From: Pseudomonas brassicacearum subsp. brassicacearum
GTDB lineage: Bacteria; Pseudomonadota; Gammaproteobacteria; Pseudomonadales; Pseudomonadaceae
Length of the DNA: 64,000 nt
Assembly: GCF_008801605.1 (NCBI RefSeq)
Contig: NZ_VZPJ01000007.1
Span: 186,001 to 250,000, forward strand
Direction: 5' to 3'
A program made the position numbers and the translations under genes. Positions 1-9,519 of this stretch are shown in pieces (the first letter of the stretch is position 1; every line of letters starts with the position of its first letter). The notes under the pieces were generated by a model, which saw only the letters and a list, made by a program, of their open reading frames with translations, was not told the DNA's origin and did not search any database.

Positions 1-1098
1 GGCCTGGTTTTCATCGAAGTCGGCCTGGTAGACCGTGCGGGCCAGTGTGTTGTTGACCCAGCGCGATTGGTAAGAGCCGGAGAACAACGCGTTCTGTTCG
101 GAGTAGTTGGCGTTGACCTGAACGTTCCAGTCGTTGGCCAGGCGATGACGGACTTCGGCGAATACGGTGTTGATCTCCTGATCCTTGTTCTCCCAATCCG
201 TCCCCGGATTGTAGGAACGTGGCAGGTCCAGATGATGGCCGTCCTGGCCGATCATCGAAGAGCCCCAGAAGTAATTGGTCTTGTCCTTCTGATGGGAAAA
301 TCCCAGGGTCAGGGTGGTGTCTTCGCTCAGGTCCGCTTCGGTGACGGCATAGAACAGGCCGTGGTCCTCCTCGACATTGTCGATGAAGCTGTTGGCGGCC
401 TGGTTAGAGGTCACGACCCGGCCGCGCAGCGTGCCACTGTCGTTGAGCGGGCTGGAGGCATCGACCTCGCCGCGGTAGTTGTCCCAGCTGCCGGCCGCAC
501 CGGTCAGGGTGACTTTCTGCTCGGCCAATGGCCGCTTGCGGATCAGGTTGATGGCGGCCGAAGGGTTGCCTGCACCTGTCACCAGGCCGGTGGCACCGCG
601 CACCACCTCGACTCGATCGAACATGGCCAAGTTAGGCTGGGCGCCAACGTTAACGCCGTTGTAGCCACTCGGGATGCCGTCATACATCAAGTTGTCGATT
701 TCAAAACCGCGTGCCTTGTAGATCTGCCGACCAGGACCAGAGGAAAAGTCCAGGAACAAACCGGGCGTCGCCTTGACCACGTCGTTGATGTCGGTCATCA
801 CCTGGTCATCCATGCGCTGGCGCGTAATGACGGTGACGGCTTGTGGGGTTTCACGCATCGTCAGCGGGAGTTTGGTCGCGGTCGACATCGCGCCGGTGGT
901 GTAGGACTCGGTGCCTTCCGTGGTACTCCCCAGTTGGCCGCTCCCGGAGACCTCGGTTGCGTCTAGTTCCAGGGTGGCGGGTGGGGTGGTGCTGTTGTCA
1001 TCGGCAAAGGCTGGGGCGAGGGTGGCCATGCAAATTGCCATGGCCAGAAGATTGCGGGCAGGGGTGAAGTGACGTGGCGGGGTGGCACAAGTCGACAT
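1..1098 (-). CDS. TonB-dependent siderophore receptor, N-terminal part (runs off window)
   Basis: Outer-membrane receptor that would take up a ferric siderophore with TonB/ExbBD energy. The window holds the first 366 residues and the C-terminal barrel lies beyond base 1. A signal peptide covers about residues 1-32, ending APAFA before DD. A plug domain follows at about 75-180, with ETPQAVTVITRQRM and the later RVEVVRGATGL / NPSAAINLIRKRP motifs of FpvA/FoxA/FhuE-type receptors. The early barrel then begins. The ATG at 1098 is preceded by AAGGATC. A Fur-box-like sequence lies just upstream, so iron-repressed expression is inferred. The ligand cannot be told from this half. Confidence 0.9.
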   Translation of the reverse strand, partial: MSTCATPPRHFTPARNLLAMAICMATLAPAFADDNSTTPPATLELDATEVSGSGQLGSTTEGTESYTTGAMSTATKLPLTMRETPQAVTVITRQRMDDQVMTDINDVVKATPGLFLDFSSGPGRQIYKARGFEIDNLMYDGIPSGYNGVNVGAQPNLAMFDRVEVVRGATGLVTGAGNPSAAINLIRKRPLAEQKVTLTGAAGSWDNYRGEVDASSPLNDSGTLRGRVVTSNQAANSFIDNVEEDHGLFYAVTEADLSEDTTLTLGFSHQKDKTNYFWGSSMIGQDGHHLDLPRSYNPGTDWENKDQEINTVFAEVRHRLANDWNVQVNANYSEQNALFSGSYQSRWVNNTLARTVYQADFDENQA

Positions 1099-1125
1099 GG
1101 ATAGATCCTTAGATGCTAATGCTTG

Positions 1126-1143
1126 TGAGAGTAATTTGCATTA
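1126..1143 (-). promoter_or_regulatory. Probable Fur box upstream of the siderophore receptor
   Basis: Read towards the receptor the sequence is TAATGCAAATTACTCTCA. It resembles the Pseudomonas Fur consensus of AAT/ATT half-sites ending in TCTCA. It lies 28 bp upstream of the receptor ATG, where an iron-repressed promoter is expected. The call rests on motif similarity and position only. Confidence 0.6.
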
Positions 1144-1263
1144 AGTATCACAGGATTCATCTAAGCGATAAAGTTTGTTGCGGTTGGAGTAGGCGGTGCG
1201 CAGGGTGCACCGCCACCGTACAGTCATCCACGATGGCCGTCGTACCCCGCACAAACTTGAAGG

Positions 1264-1638
1264 CTAGTTGCCCCGGCCACCACCAAACGACCATTCATCG
1301 CTGGCCGTAGTGGTGATCACCACCATTACATCCTCCGCGTCGAGACCTGGAGCTCGCGTCAGTTTCTCGACCAGGTCGCGGTAGAAACGCTGTTTCGTCT
1401 CGACGCTTCGAGGGCGGCCAGCGGTAATCGTGATCAGCACAAAGTCATGGCTACGCGGCCCACCCAGGTAGTCGGGATCAAATATCAACTCGCCCACTTC
1501 ATGTTGGTGGATGACCTGGAAGCGATCGGTCTTCGGCACCTCGAAGCTATCAACCAAGGCGTCGTGCAGCCCTTGGGACAATGCTTGTAGATACTCGGCC
1601 GACTTCCCCCGGTGCAGTGAAATACGTGAAAACGGCAT
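1264..1638 (-). CDS. Tautomerase family protein (4-oxalocrotonate tautomerase/MIF superfamily)
   Basis: A 124-residue enzyme of the tautomerase_2 type. These proteins use the N-terminal proline exposed after Met removal as catalytic base. I chose the ATG at 1638 because it gives MPFSRISLHRGKS, with Pro as residue 2; a longer frame reaching 1725 would bury that proline. The motifs DRFQVIHQHE, ELIFDPDYLG and the C-terminal EWSFGGGRGN match the family. The gene is divergent from the LysR gene at 1747 with about 108 bp between them, so it is the likely target of that regulator. The substrate is unknown. Confidence 0.85.
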   Translation of the reverse strand: MPFSRISLHRGKSAEYLQALSQGLHDALVDSFEVPKTDRFQVIHQHEVGELIFDPDYLGGPRSHDFVLITITAGRPRSVETKQRFYRDLVEKLTRAPGLDAEDVMVVITTTASDEWSFGGGRGN

Positions 1639-1746
1639 AACAGTTATTCCCATGGCTAAAGCGACAGGGGGGAAAACTATCAAGTCGCGATAGTTCCGAA
1701 TATCAGATTTAATAGAGGTGATCATCCCAAATTAGTGGACTATTCA

Positions 1747-2634
1747 ATGCGCCGTCCGACCTTCGATCTTGATGTATTGCGTACTTTCGTCACCGGCGTG
1801 GAGTTCAACAGCTTTGCCAAAGCGGCGGATCGTCTCGGTCGATCGACTTCTGCCGTGAGCGCTCAATTGAAGAAACTTGAGGAGCAGATCGGTACTCCGG
1901 TACTGGCCAAATCCGGTCGAGGGTTAGTCTTGACGCCCGCAGGTGAATCACTGCTCAGTCATGCCCGTCGGTTGCTGGAACTGAACGACGGCATTTTCCA
2001 GACCCTGCATGAAAGCCAAACCGCGGGGACAATTCGCCTCGGGCTTCAAGAAGACTTTGGGGAACATTTACTGAGCGAGATTCTTCGACGCTTCGTCCAG
2101 ACTTACCCGATGGTGATTCTCGAGGTCAGGATCGCGCGTAACGCCGAACTGCTTGCGTTGGTCGAAAGTGCTGGCCTGGACTTGGCCCTGACATGGGACA
2201 CAGGGCATATGTCGCCCTATGCCACGCGGCTGGGCGAAACGCAGATGCACTGGATCGGGGCTCGTGACATGCCGTCACTTACCCGCCTTGCTGACTCACC
2301 GCTGCCATTGATCATGTTCGACGCGCCTTGCGTATTGCGTAGCGCTGCCACACAGGCACTGGATGCCGCGAAAATTCCCTGGCGAATCGCCCTGACCAGC
2401 CCCAGCGTCGCGAGTATCTGGGCGGCCGTCGCTGCCGGTTTGGGCTTGACGCTGCGAACTCGCATCGGGCTGCCGAGTCATCTCGCCGTCGTTTCCGGCT
2501 TGCCGGCCGTACCAAGCCTTGGCTATGTGCTTCACAGCAGTGGAGAAGACCCGACGCCCGCCATCCGGCAACTGGCCGCGTTGATCAAAACGAGCCTGCA
2601 AGAGCACACGTTCGGTTTTGCGGTTGCGCAGTAG
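1747..2634 (+). CDS. LysR-family transcriptional regulator
   Basis: A 295-residue LysR regulator. The winged HTH occupies about residues 1-62 (FAKAADRLGRSTSAVSAQLKKLEE), followed by the linker and a periplasmic-binding-like effector domain. A GTG start at 1735 would add four residues; the ATG at 1747 gives the usual LysR start MRRPTFDLDVLRTF. It is divergent from the tautomerase gene and probably regulates it from the shared region 1639-1746. The effector is unknown. Confidence 0.9.
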   Translation: MRRPTFDLDVLRTFVTGVEFNSFAKAADRLGRSTSAVSAQLKKLEEQIGTPVLAKSGRGLVLTPAGESLLSHARRLLELNDGIFQTLHESQTAGTIRLGLQEDFGEHLLSEILRRFVQTYPMVILEVRIARNAELLALVESAGLDLALTWDTGHMSPYATRLGETQMHWIGARDMPSLTRLADSPLPLIMFDAPCVLRSAATQALDAAKIPWRIALTSPSVASIWAAVAAGLGLTLRTRIGLPSHLAVVSGLPAVPSLGYVLHSSGEDPTPAIRQLAALIKTSLQEHTFGFAVAQ

Positions 2635-2819
2635 TGGGAGGTGTCAGATTGGGATTTTGATACATAGGTCAAAAAGCAGGGATACGTTTTTACACAGCCT
2701 GGGTCTACAACGGCCTGTCGCGAAGGCCGGCAATCGACCCTTTGTCGCCTTCCAACGGATCACACCTTTCAGGGTCTTTACTTCCAGTTAGGCCCTGTAA
2801 GTAAAGTTGGGAGCGCGCG

Positions 2820-3164
2820 ATGAGCAACGAACAGGTGGCGCCTGAGACGAAAGGGGTAACGGTGACGTTACTGTCAACGATTGACCTGGGGCCTGAGATC
2901 GAGGGTATGGCCGGGCGCCAACTCAGGATGCGCAGGGTGACCATCGAGCCTGGAGGCGTCTTCGGGCCGATTCACAACCATGTCGACAGACCAGGCACCG
3001 TCTACATCCTGCAAGGAACGATCACTGACCATCGAAATGGCGTCGCCACGGATTACGGGCCGGGAGTGGGCTGGCCCGAGGACAGGAACACCACGCACTG
3101 GCTTGAGAACAGAGGCACGATTGCGGCGGTGGAGATCTCGGTCGATATTGTCAGGCAAGGTTAA
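2820..3164 (+). CDS. Cupin-domain protein
   Basis: A 114-residue single-domain cupin. Cupin motif 1 is visible as GPIHNHVDRPGTVYILQG, with two His and a following Glu/Gln-type position. Motif 2 is represented by the GVGWPEDRNTTHW region with its His. No signal peptide was seen. Small cupins of this kind are usually metal-binding and may be enzymes or sensors of small ligands; nothing here fixes the role. The gene stands alone between a LysR gene and azoR, which is on the other strand. The stretch 2635-2819 before it holds no gene. Confidence 0.75.
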   Translation: MSNEQVAPETKGVTVTLLSTIDLGPEIEGMAGRQLRMRRVTIEPGGVFGPIHNHVDRPGTVYILQGTITDHRNGVATDYGPGVGWPEDRNTTHWLENRGTIAAVEISVDIVRQG

Positions 3165-3249
3165 GTTCGTTGACTTTACTTGAACTGAGCAACCAGCCAA
3201 TCCTTCAAACGCCCACACGCCGGATCTTCTGCCTTCTTCTCATCGATCA

Positions 3250-3894
3250 TCAGGTGCTGATAAAGCTGTCTGCCAGGTTCCTGGCCTGCTGAGTCGCGGC
3301 CTCACGCGCGTGCCGATCGACGTCTTCTCCCAGGATGGTTTTCTCCACAATCACCGAATGCACATCCGTGATGCCGATAAATTTCAGCCAGGCTTCCACG
3401 TAGGGTTTCTGGAAGTCGAAGCGCTCCGCCGGAGTGCTCGACTGCGCCGAAAAATCCAGGCCGCGGGCGTACATCACCACGGCGAGTTTATTGTGCAGCA
3501 TGCCTTCCAGACCGCGTTGCGGGTCAACGCTGAACAGGATGTCTTTCTGCGATACCAGGTCGATGAAGTGCTTGAGTTTGTACGGGATGCTGAAATTCCA
3601 CAGCGGTACGGACATCACGAGAACATCCGCACGGTGCAGGTGACTTGCCAACGCTTCTAACGTGTTCCAGGCCTCTTGTTGTGCGGTGGTCAACGGCGTG
3701 CCATTGAGCCCGGCGTATTTAGCCTCCATGGCCAGATCATCGAATTCCGGCAGGGCCATGTTCCAGAGGTCGAGGGTGATGATTTCGGTGTCCGGGGTGT
3801 TTGCTTGATAACGCGCAATGAAGCTGCGCGCGACTTCAAGGGAAGCCGAGCGGTGCTTGCGTGGAGAACACTGAATATGGAGAAGAGTCGTCAT
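3250..3894 (-). CDS. azoR: FMN-dependent NADH-azoreductase
   Basis: A 214-residue flavodoxin-fold oxidoreductase of the AzoR family (E. coli AzoR is about 200). It reduces quinones and azo compounds with NADH through FMN. The start MTTLLHIQCSPRKHRSAS gives the FMN phosphate-binding loop at once, and VLVMSVPLWNFSIPYKLKHF is the conserved family core at about 95-115. I chose the ATG at 3894 over an in-frame start at 3936, which adds unrelated residues. It is divergent from the LysR gene at 4001, a common arrangement for stress-inducible azoreductases. Confidence 0.88.
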   Translation of the reverse strand: MTTLLHIQCSPRKHRSASLEVARSFIARYQANTPDTEIITLDLWNMALPEFDDLAMEAKYAGLNGTPLTTAQQEAWNTLEALASHLHRADVLVMSVPLWNFSIPYKLKHFIDLVSQKDILFSVDPQRGLEGMLHNKLAVVMYARGLDFSAQSSTPAERFDFQKPYVEAWLKFIGITDVHSVIVEKTILGEDVDRHAREAATQQARNLADSFIST

Positions 3895-4000
3895 GACACA
3901 CCTTGAATGAGAGGAAGGCAGGGCAGGTGGGAGCATTGCAACATAGTTGTAATTGAAATATAAATCGTAAATTAAAGCTCAATTGATCACGTATAAAACT

Positions 4001-4855
4001 ATGTTCGATGCTCTGCTGCTCAAGACATTGGTCACGGTCGTCGATGAAGACGGCTTCAGCCGCGCCGCCCAGAAGCTGCACCTGACGCAGTCTGCGGTCA
4101 GTGGCCACGTGCGGCGATTGGAAGAACAGATTGGTAAACCCCTGTTGACGCGCACCACCCGTTCCCAGCAACTGACGGCCGATGGCGAGCGCCTGGTCTC
4201 TTATGCGCGCACGATCCTTGCGTTGAACCGTGATGCCTGGACAGACCTGACACGCACGCCGTTTCATGGACGGTTGCGGATCGGAGTGTCCGAAGATTTT
4301 GTCGAGGCTCGATTACTGCGCACTGTTCAGGATTTCGCCGCGCAGTACCCCGGAATGGAGATCGAGGTGCAGGTGAACATTCCGGGGACGTTACTGGCGC
4401 TGATGAAGCAAGGGCATCTGGAGGTGGTCATCGGTTCGCTGTGCGAAACCAGCGAAGCGGGGCTGTTGCTATGGCAAGAACCGCTGGTGTGGGCCTGGTC
4501 GGCGCAACCCGTCGCCCGGTTACCCACGCCGTTGCCGCTGGCCCTGTTCCCCGAGCCGTGCCCTTATCGCGAGGCCGCGCTGACAAGGCTGGCGCAGGCG
4601 GGGATCGCCCAACGCACAGTGATGTTGTGCAGCAGCACGGCCGGGTTACGGGCGTCGGCCTTGGCAGGCTTCGCGGTAGCGCCCATGCCACTGAGTCAGT
4701 TGGGGCAAGGATTGGCGGTCATTGGGGTAGAACATGGGTTGCCGGATTTGCCGGATGCGCAATGTCGGCTGTTCACCTCGCCTGATGCGGATCAGACGAT
4801 TGTGGCAGCGGTCACTCAGCTCATGCTGGAGTATTGCGCCAAGCGCAGGGCTTGA
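4001..4855 (+). CDS. LysR-family regulator divergent from azoR
   Basis: A 284-residue LysR protein. The N-terminal HTH contains GFSRAAQKLHLTQSAVSGHVRRLEEQ and is followed by LRIGVSEDFVEARLL at the start of the effector domain. An in-frame earlier start exists at 3983, but MFDALLLKTLVTV at 4001 is the standard LysR beginning. It shares the AT-rich region 3895-4000 with the divergent azoreductase gene and is its probable regulator. The effector is not evident. Confidence 0.9.
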   Translation: MFDALLLKTLVTVVDEDGFSRAAQKLHLTQSAVSGHVRRLEEQIGKPLLTRTTRSQQLTADGERLVSYARTILALNRDAWTDLTRTPFHGRLRIGVSEDFVEARLLRTVQDFAAQYPGMEIEVQVNIPGTLLALMKQGHLEVVIGSLCETSEAGLLLWQEPLVWAWSAQPVARLPTPLPLALFPEPCPYREAALTRLAQAGIAQRTVMLCSSTAGLRASALAGFAVAPMPLSQLGQGLAVIGVEHGLPDLPDAQCRLFTSPDADQTIVAAVTQLMLEYCAKRRA

Positions 4856-4919
4856 TTGTCATTTCAAAGGGGCTGCTTGAGCGCCTCAATGGCGACTAAC
4901 AGCCCCCCTCACATCATCC

Positions 4920-6086
4920 TCACACCACCGCAGCCGCAATCGCTCTGGAACGCCAGGCAAAAGCCAACACCATCAACAGCCCCAGCCCCGCCATTGCCGC
5001 TCCGGCCAGGGAAATCGCCGGATAACCCAGCCCCGCATTGATCACCGCCCCCCCCAGCGCCGCACCAATCGCGTTACCGAGGTTGAAGGCGCCGATGTTC
5101 ACCGCCGAGGCCAGGTTGGGCGCGTCCTTGGCTGCTTCCATGACGCGCATCTGCAGCGGCGGCACCAGGGCGAAGCTGGCGATACCCCATATCAGGATGG
5201 CCACGGCGGCCGGCAGCGGCCAACGCATCAGTACGGTGAACGCCAGCAAGACAAGAATCAGCACGCTCAGCGAAACGATCAGGGTGCGGTCTATCGAGCG
5301 GTCGGCGGCCTTGCCGCCCCACATGTTGCCCAGCGTCAACCCCACACCGAACAGCACCAGCATGGCCGTGATGTAGGCGGTGGACGCATGGGTCTCGCTG
5401 CTGAGGATCGGCGCGATGTAGGTGAAGACGGTAAACATGGCACCCGAGCCGACGACGGTCAGGGCCAACGCTCCCAGCACCGGTCCGCGGCCCAGTACCC
5501 GAATTTCGGCCAGTACACCGACGCCTTGCGGCGCCGGCAGGTTGGGCAGGGCGAACCACAACGCGGCCATGGTCGCCACGCCTAGGCCGGTAATACCCCA
5601 GAAAGCGGTGCGCCAGCCGAACAGTTCGCCAAACCAGGCGGCCAGCGGCACGCCGCCGATGGTCGCCAGGGTCAGACCCATGAACATGGCCGCGACCGCC
5701 CCGGCACGCTTCTCTGGGGCGACCACACTGGCGGCTACGATGGAACCAACGCCAAAGAACGCACCGTGGTTCAGTGAGGTCACCACCCTGGCGACCATGA
5801 GGCTGTAGTAATCGGTCGCCAAGGCTGACATCAGATTACCCAAGGTGAAAATCGCCATGAGTCCGATCAGCAGATAGCGCCGGGGAATCCTGCCGGTGGT
5901 CAGGGTCATCAGCGGCGCGCCGAGCAGAACGCCCAGGGCGTAAGCGCTGACCAACAGACCCGCAGCGGGAATGGAGACGCCGAGATCCGCAGCGATGCCC
6001 GGCAACATGCCCATGGGGGCGAACTCGGTAACGCCGATGCCGAAGGCACCAATGGCGAGTGCGACAAGTGGTGGATTGATACGCAT
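4920..6086 (-). CDS. MFS transporter, AraJ/YdhP-like efflux family
   Basis: A 388-residue inner-membrane protein with about 12 hydrophobic segments. It begins MRINPPLVALAIGAFGIGVTEF, and the TEF..MGMLP element is typical of the arabinose/sugar efflux branch of DHA1 transporters (AraJ, YdhP, SotB). The ATG at 6086 has a strong AAGGAGCC ribosome site. The open frame continues upstream to 6506 but there overlaps the divergent LysR gene, so the short form is right. It probably exports a small solute or drug under control of the LysR at 6181. Confidence 0.87.
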   Translation of the reverse strand: MRINPPLVALAIGAFGIGVTEFAPMGMLPGIAADLGVSIPAAGLLVSAYALGVLLGAPLMTLTTGRIPRRYLLIGLMAIFTLGNLMSALATDYYSLMVARVVTSLNHGAFFGVGSIVAASVVAPEKRAGAVAAMFMGLTLATIGGVPLAAWFGELFGWRTAFWGITGLGVATMAALWFALPNLPAPQGVGVLAEIRVLGRGPVLGALALTVVGSGAMFTVFTYIAPILSSETHASTAYITAMLVLFGVGLTLGNMWGGKAADRSIDRTLIVSLSVLILVLLAFTVLMRWPLPAAVAILIWGIASFALVPPLQMRVMEAAKDAPNLASAVNIGAFNLGNAIGAALGGAVINAGLGYPAISLAGAAMAGLGLLMVLAFAWRSRAIAAAVV

Positions 6087-6180
6087 GGAAGGCTCCTTAT
6101 CTATGCCGCCAATGCTACGATCCAACTTTTTCAGGCGGTAGATAGCATTTTTGGCAATCACCTTTGCGTAAGAGGCACAA

Positions 6181-7074
6181 ATGGACTTTAACGGCAGGTC
6201 CGGTGAAATGAGCGTGTTCGCCACCGTGGCGCAAGAAGGCAGCCTTTCAGCCGCCGCGCGTGCACTGGGGCTGACACCCTCGGCGGTCAGTCGGATCATC
6301 GCGCGTACCGAACAACGCCTTGGCACCCGCCTGTTGCTGCGCACCACCCGAGCGATCACCTTCACCGCCGAGGGCGAGGCGTTCCTGCGCGGCGCCCGGC
6401 GTATCCTGGCCGACATGGCCGAAGTCGAAGAAGCCATCGCCGACCAGGGCGTACCCAGGGGTCGCTTGCGCGTCAGCGCCGCCCTTGGCCATGGGCGGCT
6501 GGCCATCGTTCCCTTGGTGGCCGCCTTCAGCGCCCGTTACCCGAACATCGTCGTCGACCTCACTCTCGGCGACGAAGTGGTCGACATTCTCGGCGGCCAG
6601 GCCGACGTAGCGGTACGCTTTGGCCATCTGCCCGACAGCCCGCTGACCGCGCGCAGGATCGGCGACACCGGCCAGGTAGTGGTGGCATCGCCCGACTATC
6701 TGCGGCGCCACGGCACCCCCGAGGAACCGGAAGACCTGCTCCGGCACAACTGCCTACGCTTCAACTTCCGACGTGCCGAACCCAACTGGCCGTTCATCCG
6801 CGACGGACGAGAGTTCTCCCTGAAGGTCAGCGGCAACATCGAATGCAGCAGTGGTGAAGCGCTGGCACAACTTGCGCGAGTAGGTGCCGGCATTGCGCGT
6901 ATCGGCGAGTTCACCGTGAGCGAGGACCTGCAGCGCGGCGACCTGATACCGCTGCTGGAAGCCTGGAACCCCGGCGACCGGGAACCGATTCATGCGGTGT
7001 TCGTAGGGGGCTCGGCAATGCCGGCGCGGGTGCGGTTGTTTGTGGATTTCTTGGTGGAGCATCATCGGATGTAA
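6181..7074 (+). CDS. LysR-family regulator divergent from the MFS transporter
   Basis: A 297-residue LysR protein of the large AaeR/DmlR-like group. The HTH is GSLSAAARALGLTPSAVSRIIARTEQ at about 20-45, followed by TTRAITFTAEGEAFL and an effector domain with the group-typical VDLTLGDEVVDILGGQADVAVRFG. About 94 bp separate it from the divergent MFS gene, and that region should hold their control sites. Confidence 0.92.
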   Translation: MDFNGRSGEMSVFATVAQEGSLSAAARALGLTPSAVSRIIARTEQRLGTRLLLRTTRAITFTAEGEAFLRGARRILADMAEVEEAIADQGVPRGRLRVSAALGHGRLAIVPLVAAFSARYPNIVVDLTLGDEVVDILGGQADVAVRFGHLPDSPLTARRIGDTGQVVVASPDYLRRHGTPEEPEDLLRHNCLRFNFRRAEPNWPFIRDGREFSLKVSGNIECSSGEALAQLARVGAGIARIGEFTVSEDLQRGDLIPLLEAWNPGDREPIHAVFVGGSAMPARVRLFVDFLVEHHRM

Positions 7075-7088
7075 GCGGTGGACCGTTG

Positions 7089-7784
7089 CTAGGTTGTAAG
7101 CATGTCCAGGAGTCCTTCCAATGTTTTAATGGAACGCTCCGCTGGCGTTATGCTCGCTGGCCATGGATGGAATCCACTCAACCAGACGGCAAGCATTCCG
7201 GCTGCTGTAGCACCCAGGTAATCGTTCTGTGGGTGATCACCGACAAACCAGCAATGCTCAGGACGAACTCCCAACGCCTGCGCTCCCAGATGGAATATCT
7301 CAGGCGTCGGTTTCGCAATGCCGCACGCCTCGGAGCAAATCATCGTTTCAATTGTTTCGCCGAAAGGTAGTGCCTCCAAGGTCTGCCGTCGCGAATGCTC
7401 GGCGCCGTTGGAGATGACGCCCATGCCAATACCCTTGCGATGAAGCGCTTGAACCATCGCGCTAGCGCCTGGCATTTCAACCGCAGCGCTCGGGAAGTGA
7501 TTCATCCAGTGTGTAATTAATCGCTTGGGATCGACTGGCCCAGTCCACTTCAGCTCCTGGGCTAGCGTGTACCCAATCGCCTCGCGGATGGAAGAATATT
7601 CCGATCCCGGTTGTAGATATCCACCGTTGTCGATGCGCGCGATCAGATGAGAGATCTGACGGCTGTCTGCCTCAGCGATTTCAATCTTGAACTCATGCAG
7701 AAATCGCTCAGCGTAGCGGTCAATGCTGAGCGCGCGATGGGTGAGTGTGTTGTCCAGATCGAACAGAATAGCTTTCGGTGCCAA
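7089..7784 (-). CDS. HAD-superfamily hydrolase
   Basis: A 231-residue haloacid-dehalogenase-fold phosphatase of subfamily IA. Motif I is ILFDLDNTLTHR at about residues 6-17, the nucleophile being the first Asp. Motif II is MGVISNGAE, the motif III Lys lies near GIAKPTPEIF, and motif IV is CWFVGDHPQNDYLGA. A helical cap fills residues about 20-90. It may be a phosphoglycolate-phosphatase-like or YjjG-like enzyme, but the substrate cannot be read. It converges with the LysR gene that ends at 7074. Confidence 0.85.
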   Translation of the reverse strand: MAPKAILFDLDNTLTHRALSIDRYAERFLHEFKIEIAEADSRQISHLIARIDNGGYLQPGSEYSSIREAIGYTLAQELKWTGPVDPKRLITHWMNHFPSAAVEMPGASAMVQALHRKGIGMGVISNGAEHSRRQTLEALPFGETIETMICSEACGIAKPTPEIFHLGAQALGVRPEHCWFVGDHPQNDYLGATAAGMLAVWLSGFHPWPASITPAERSIKTLEGLLDMLTT

Positions 7785-7899
7785 GTTCCCTCCCAGCGAT
7801 CACGATGCATTGGCTAACTTGATTACAGACAGACTTTCGCTTGAAGAACCTTTTTGAAACAGCAGAACGCGATCTGCCGGATGCGATAAGGGCCCTTAG

Positions 7900-8137
7900 G
7901 GTTTGTCTGAAAAGTCAGTCCGCAAGCATCTCTCGATGCAGGCCAGTGTGGCCATGGCTTTAAAGCTGCTGGCCAGTTTGTCGTAACGCGTACAGATCCG
8001 ACGTTTTTCTTTGGGCCAACTGAACAGTCGCTCAATAACGTTCTCGCCGGGTGAGAGCATTATGGCCAGCGGGAAGCCATGGGTGTCGCAGGCGAGGTAT
8101 ATTTTGGTGGTCAGTCCGCTGGGTGATCGCGATGACT
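7900..8137 (-). mobile_element. IS5-family (IS427-like) remnant, truncated
   Basis: Translated on the minus strand this stretch gives a transposase C-terminus with LACDTHGFPLAIMLSPGEN, ERLFSWPKEKRRICTRYDKL and SFKAMATLACIERC, typical of IS5/IS427 DDE transposases. The left end is GGTTTGTCTGAAAAGTC next to a TTAG target-like site at 7896-7899. The other end and the N-terminal part of the transposase are missing. Identity falls off around 8137; the right boundary is approximate. A second relic of the same family lies at 12976. Confidence 0.75.
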
Positions 8138-8475
8138 CTCCCCCTACCGTCCAGTGAATCCATCCATAGGCCCATCCATTTCGAGGGGCTCGTCACTAGA
8201 AAAGCTGCCCGAGCGTGCAGATGCTGCACGGGCATGAACCAACAAGGTGAGTCGCAGGGCCACGATGTTGCTCCGGCAATGGATTTTAACGCTCGAATAC
8301 TGGATACCTTGAGGCACCAATCAGGAGGGCTATCCCCATACCCTGCGGTTTCAGCTGGCTGAAGGATAAGCCATTCCTACTGCCTTTCTCGATAGTGGCG
8401 AATAGGCAGTGCATACTGTCTGCCCCACAACTGCCACACCGGCCTTCAGCAGAAGCTCATTGCGTTTTCCAGCAA
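8138..8475. other. Gene-poor gap
   Basis: About 340 bases between the IS relic and the nitrilase stop codon. I see no supported gene, palindrome or RNA element. The only open frames are short, without ribosome sites or recognisable protein. Confidence 0.5.
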
Positions 8476-9501
8476 TCAGTCCAGCTCAGGCAACGCCTGT
8501 AATTCCCGGTTGCAGTTAGAGTCCACAGGGTCGTTGAAGGTGGCAGGGGTAATCCGGCGCCGGTCTATCGTCAAGTCAAATACGTCGAAGCGATTGTAAT
8601 AACCGGCGATGTCATGAAACTGCTTCGGCTCCACGCATTCGTTCAAATCGAAAGTGGCGTACGCCAGGCCTTCCTCGTTCTGCAACAGGTCGCCAATGGA
8701 GGCCCCCGCCGGGTCGAGAAATTGCGTAGCGGCACGTGGACTGTTGCGCAGCACTTCGATGGCTTGCTCATCACTGCTGGCCGAGAGCATGTCGAGCATC
8801 GAGTCATCCATGAAGCCTGCATTCAAGATGCCGAATACCTTGGCTTCAAAGCACTGCGCCCCTGCGCGAATTCTGTTGGCCGCGAGGTTGTCGAAATTCT
8901 GGCCGCCGGGTTTGCGCGTCGGCCAGATCGCCGGCCAGGCGGAGATGTGGATCTGCTCGCCTTGCGCCGCCAAGCTGTACTTGGCCAGGGGGTTGGTGTT
9001 TTCGCCACAGATCAGGGTGCCTATTTTGCCGATGCGGGTATCGGACACACGCAGGCCGTGACCATCGCCGGGTGCCCACACCATCTTTTCATAGAAGGTA
9101 GGCACCAGTTTGCGATGGTGGTTGAGCACGGTGCCTTGTTCGCTGATCAGTACGTTCGAGTTCCAGATGCAGCCGACACTGGCCGGCGTCGCTTCACTGA
9201 ACCCCAAGGAAACGAGGATGCCATGGCGCCGTGCGGCGGAGCGGATGGCGGTGATCTCCGGGCCGTCAATCATCACGCTGTTCTCGACCATCAGCTTGAA
9301 CCAATCATGGTTATAGATGGGCGCCCACAGCGCCGCCCAGACCGGAAAACCTGGGATGAAGGACTCCGGAAACACCACCAGTTCGGCGCCATTGGCGGCC
9401 GCTTCGGCAATGAAGGAACAGGCCTTGTCTACGCAGGCGGCCTTGTTCATATACACGGACGCGGCGTGGGCGGCGGCGACTTTTACAGTAGGCAGGGACA
9501 T
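8476..9501 (-). CDS. Nitrilase (carbon-nitrogen hydrolase family)
   Basis: A 341-residue cytosolic nitrilase that would hydrolyse an organic nitrile to carboxylate and ammonia. The Glu-Lys-Cys triad is visible: Glu in VVFPESFIPGFP, Lys in NHHRKLVPTFYEK and Cys in GTLICGENTNPLAK. The length and the WxxxN-type substrate region match true nitrilases (EC 3.5.5.1) rather than short amidases. The stop of the symporter gene lies only 18 bases upstream, so the two are probably one operon: carboxylate or nitrile uptake followed by hydrolysis. The exact substrate is not evident. Confidence 0.88.
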   Translation of the reverse strand: MSLPTVKVAAAHAASVYMNKAACVDKACSFIAEAAANGAELVVFPESFIPGFPVWAALWAPIYNHDWFKLMVENSVMIDGPEITAIRSAARRHGILVSLGFSEATPASVGCIWNSNVLISEQGTVLNHHRKLVPTFYEKMVWAPGDGHGLRVSDTRIGKIGTLICGENTNPLAKYSLAAQGEQIHISAWPAIWPTRKPGGQNFDNLAANRIRAGAQCFEAKVFGILNAGFMDDSMLDMLSASSDEQAIEVLRNSPRAATQFLDPAGASIGDLLQNEEGLAYATFDLNECVEPKQFHDIAGYYNRFDVFDLTIDRRRITPATFNDPVDSNCNRELQALPELD

Positions 9502-9519
9502 GATGGAAACCTTGACGAA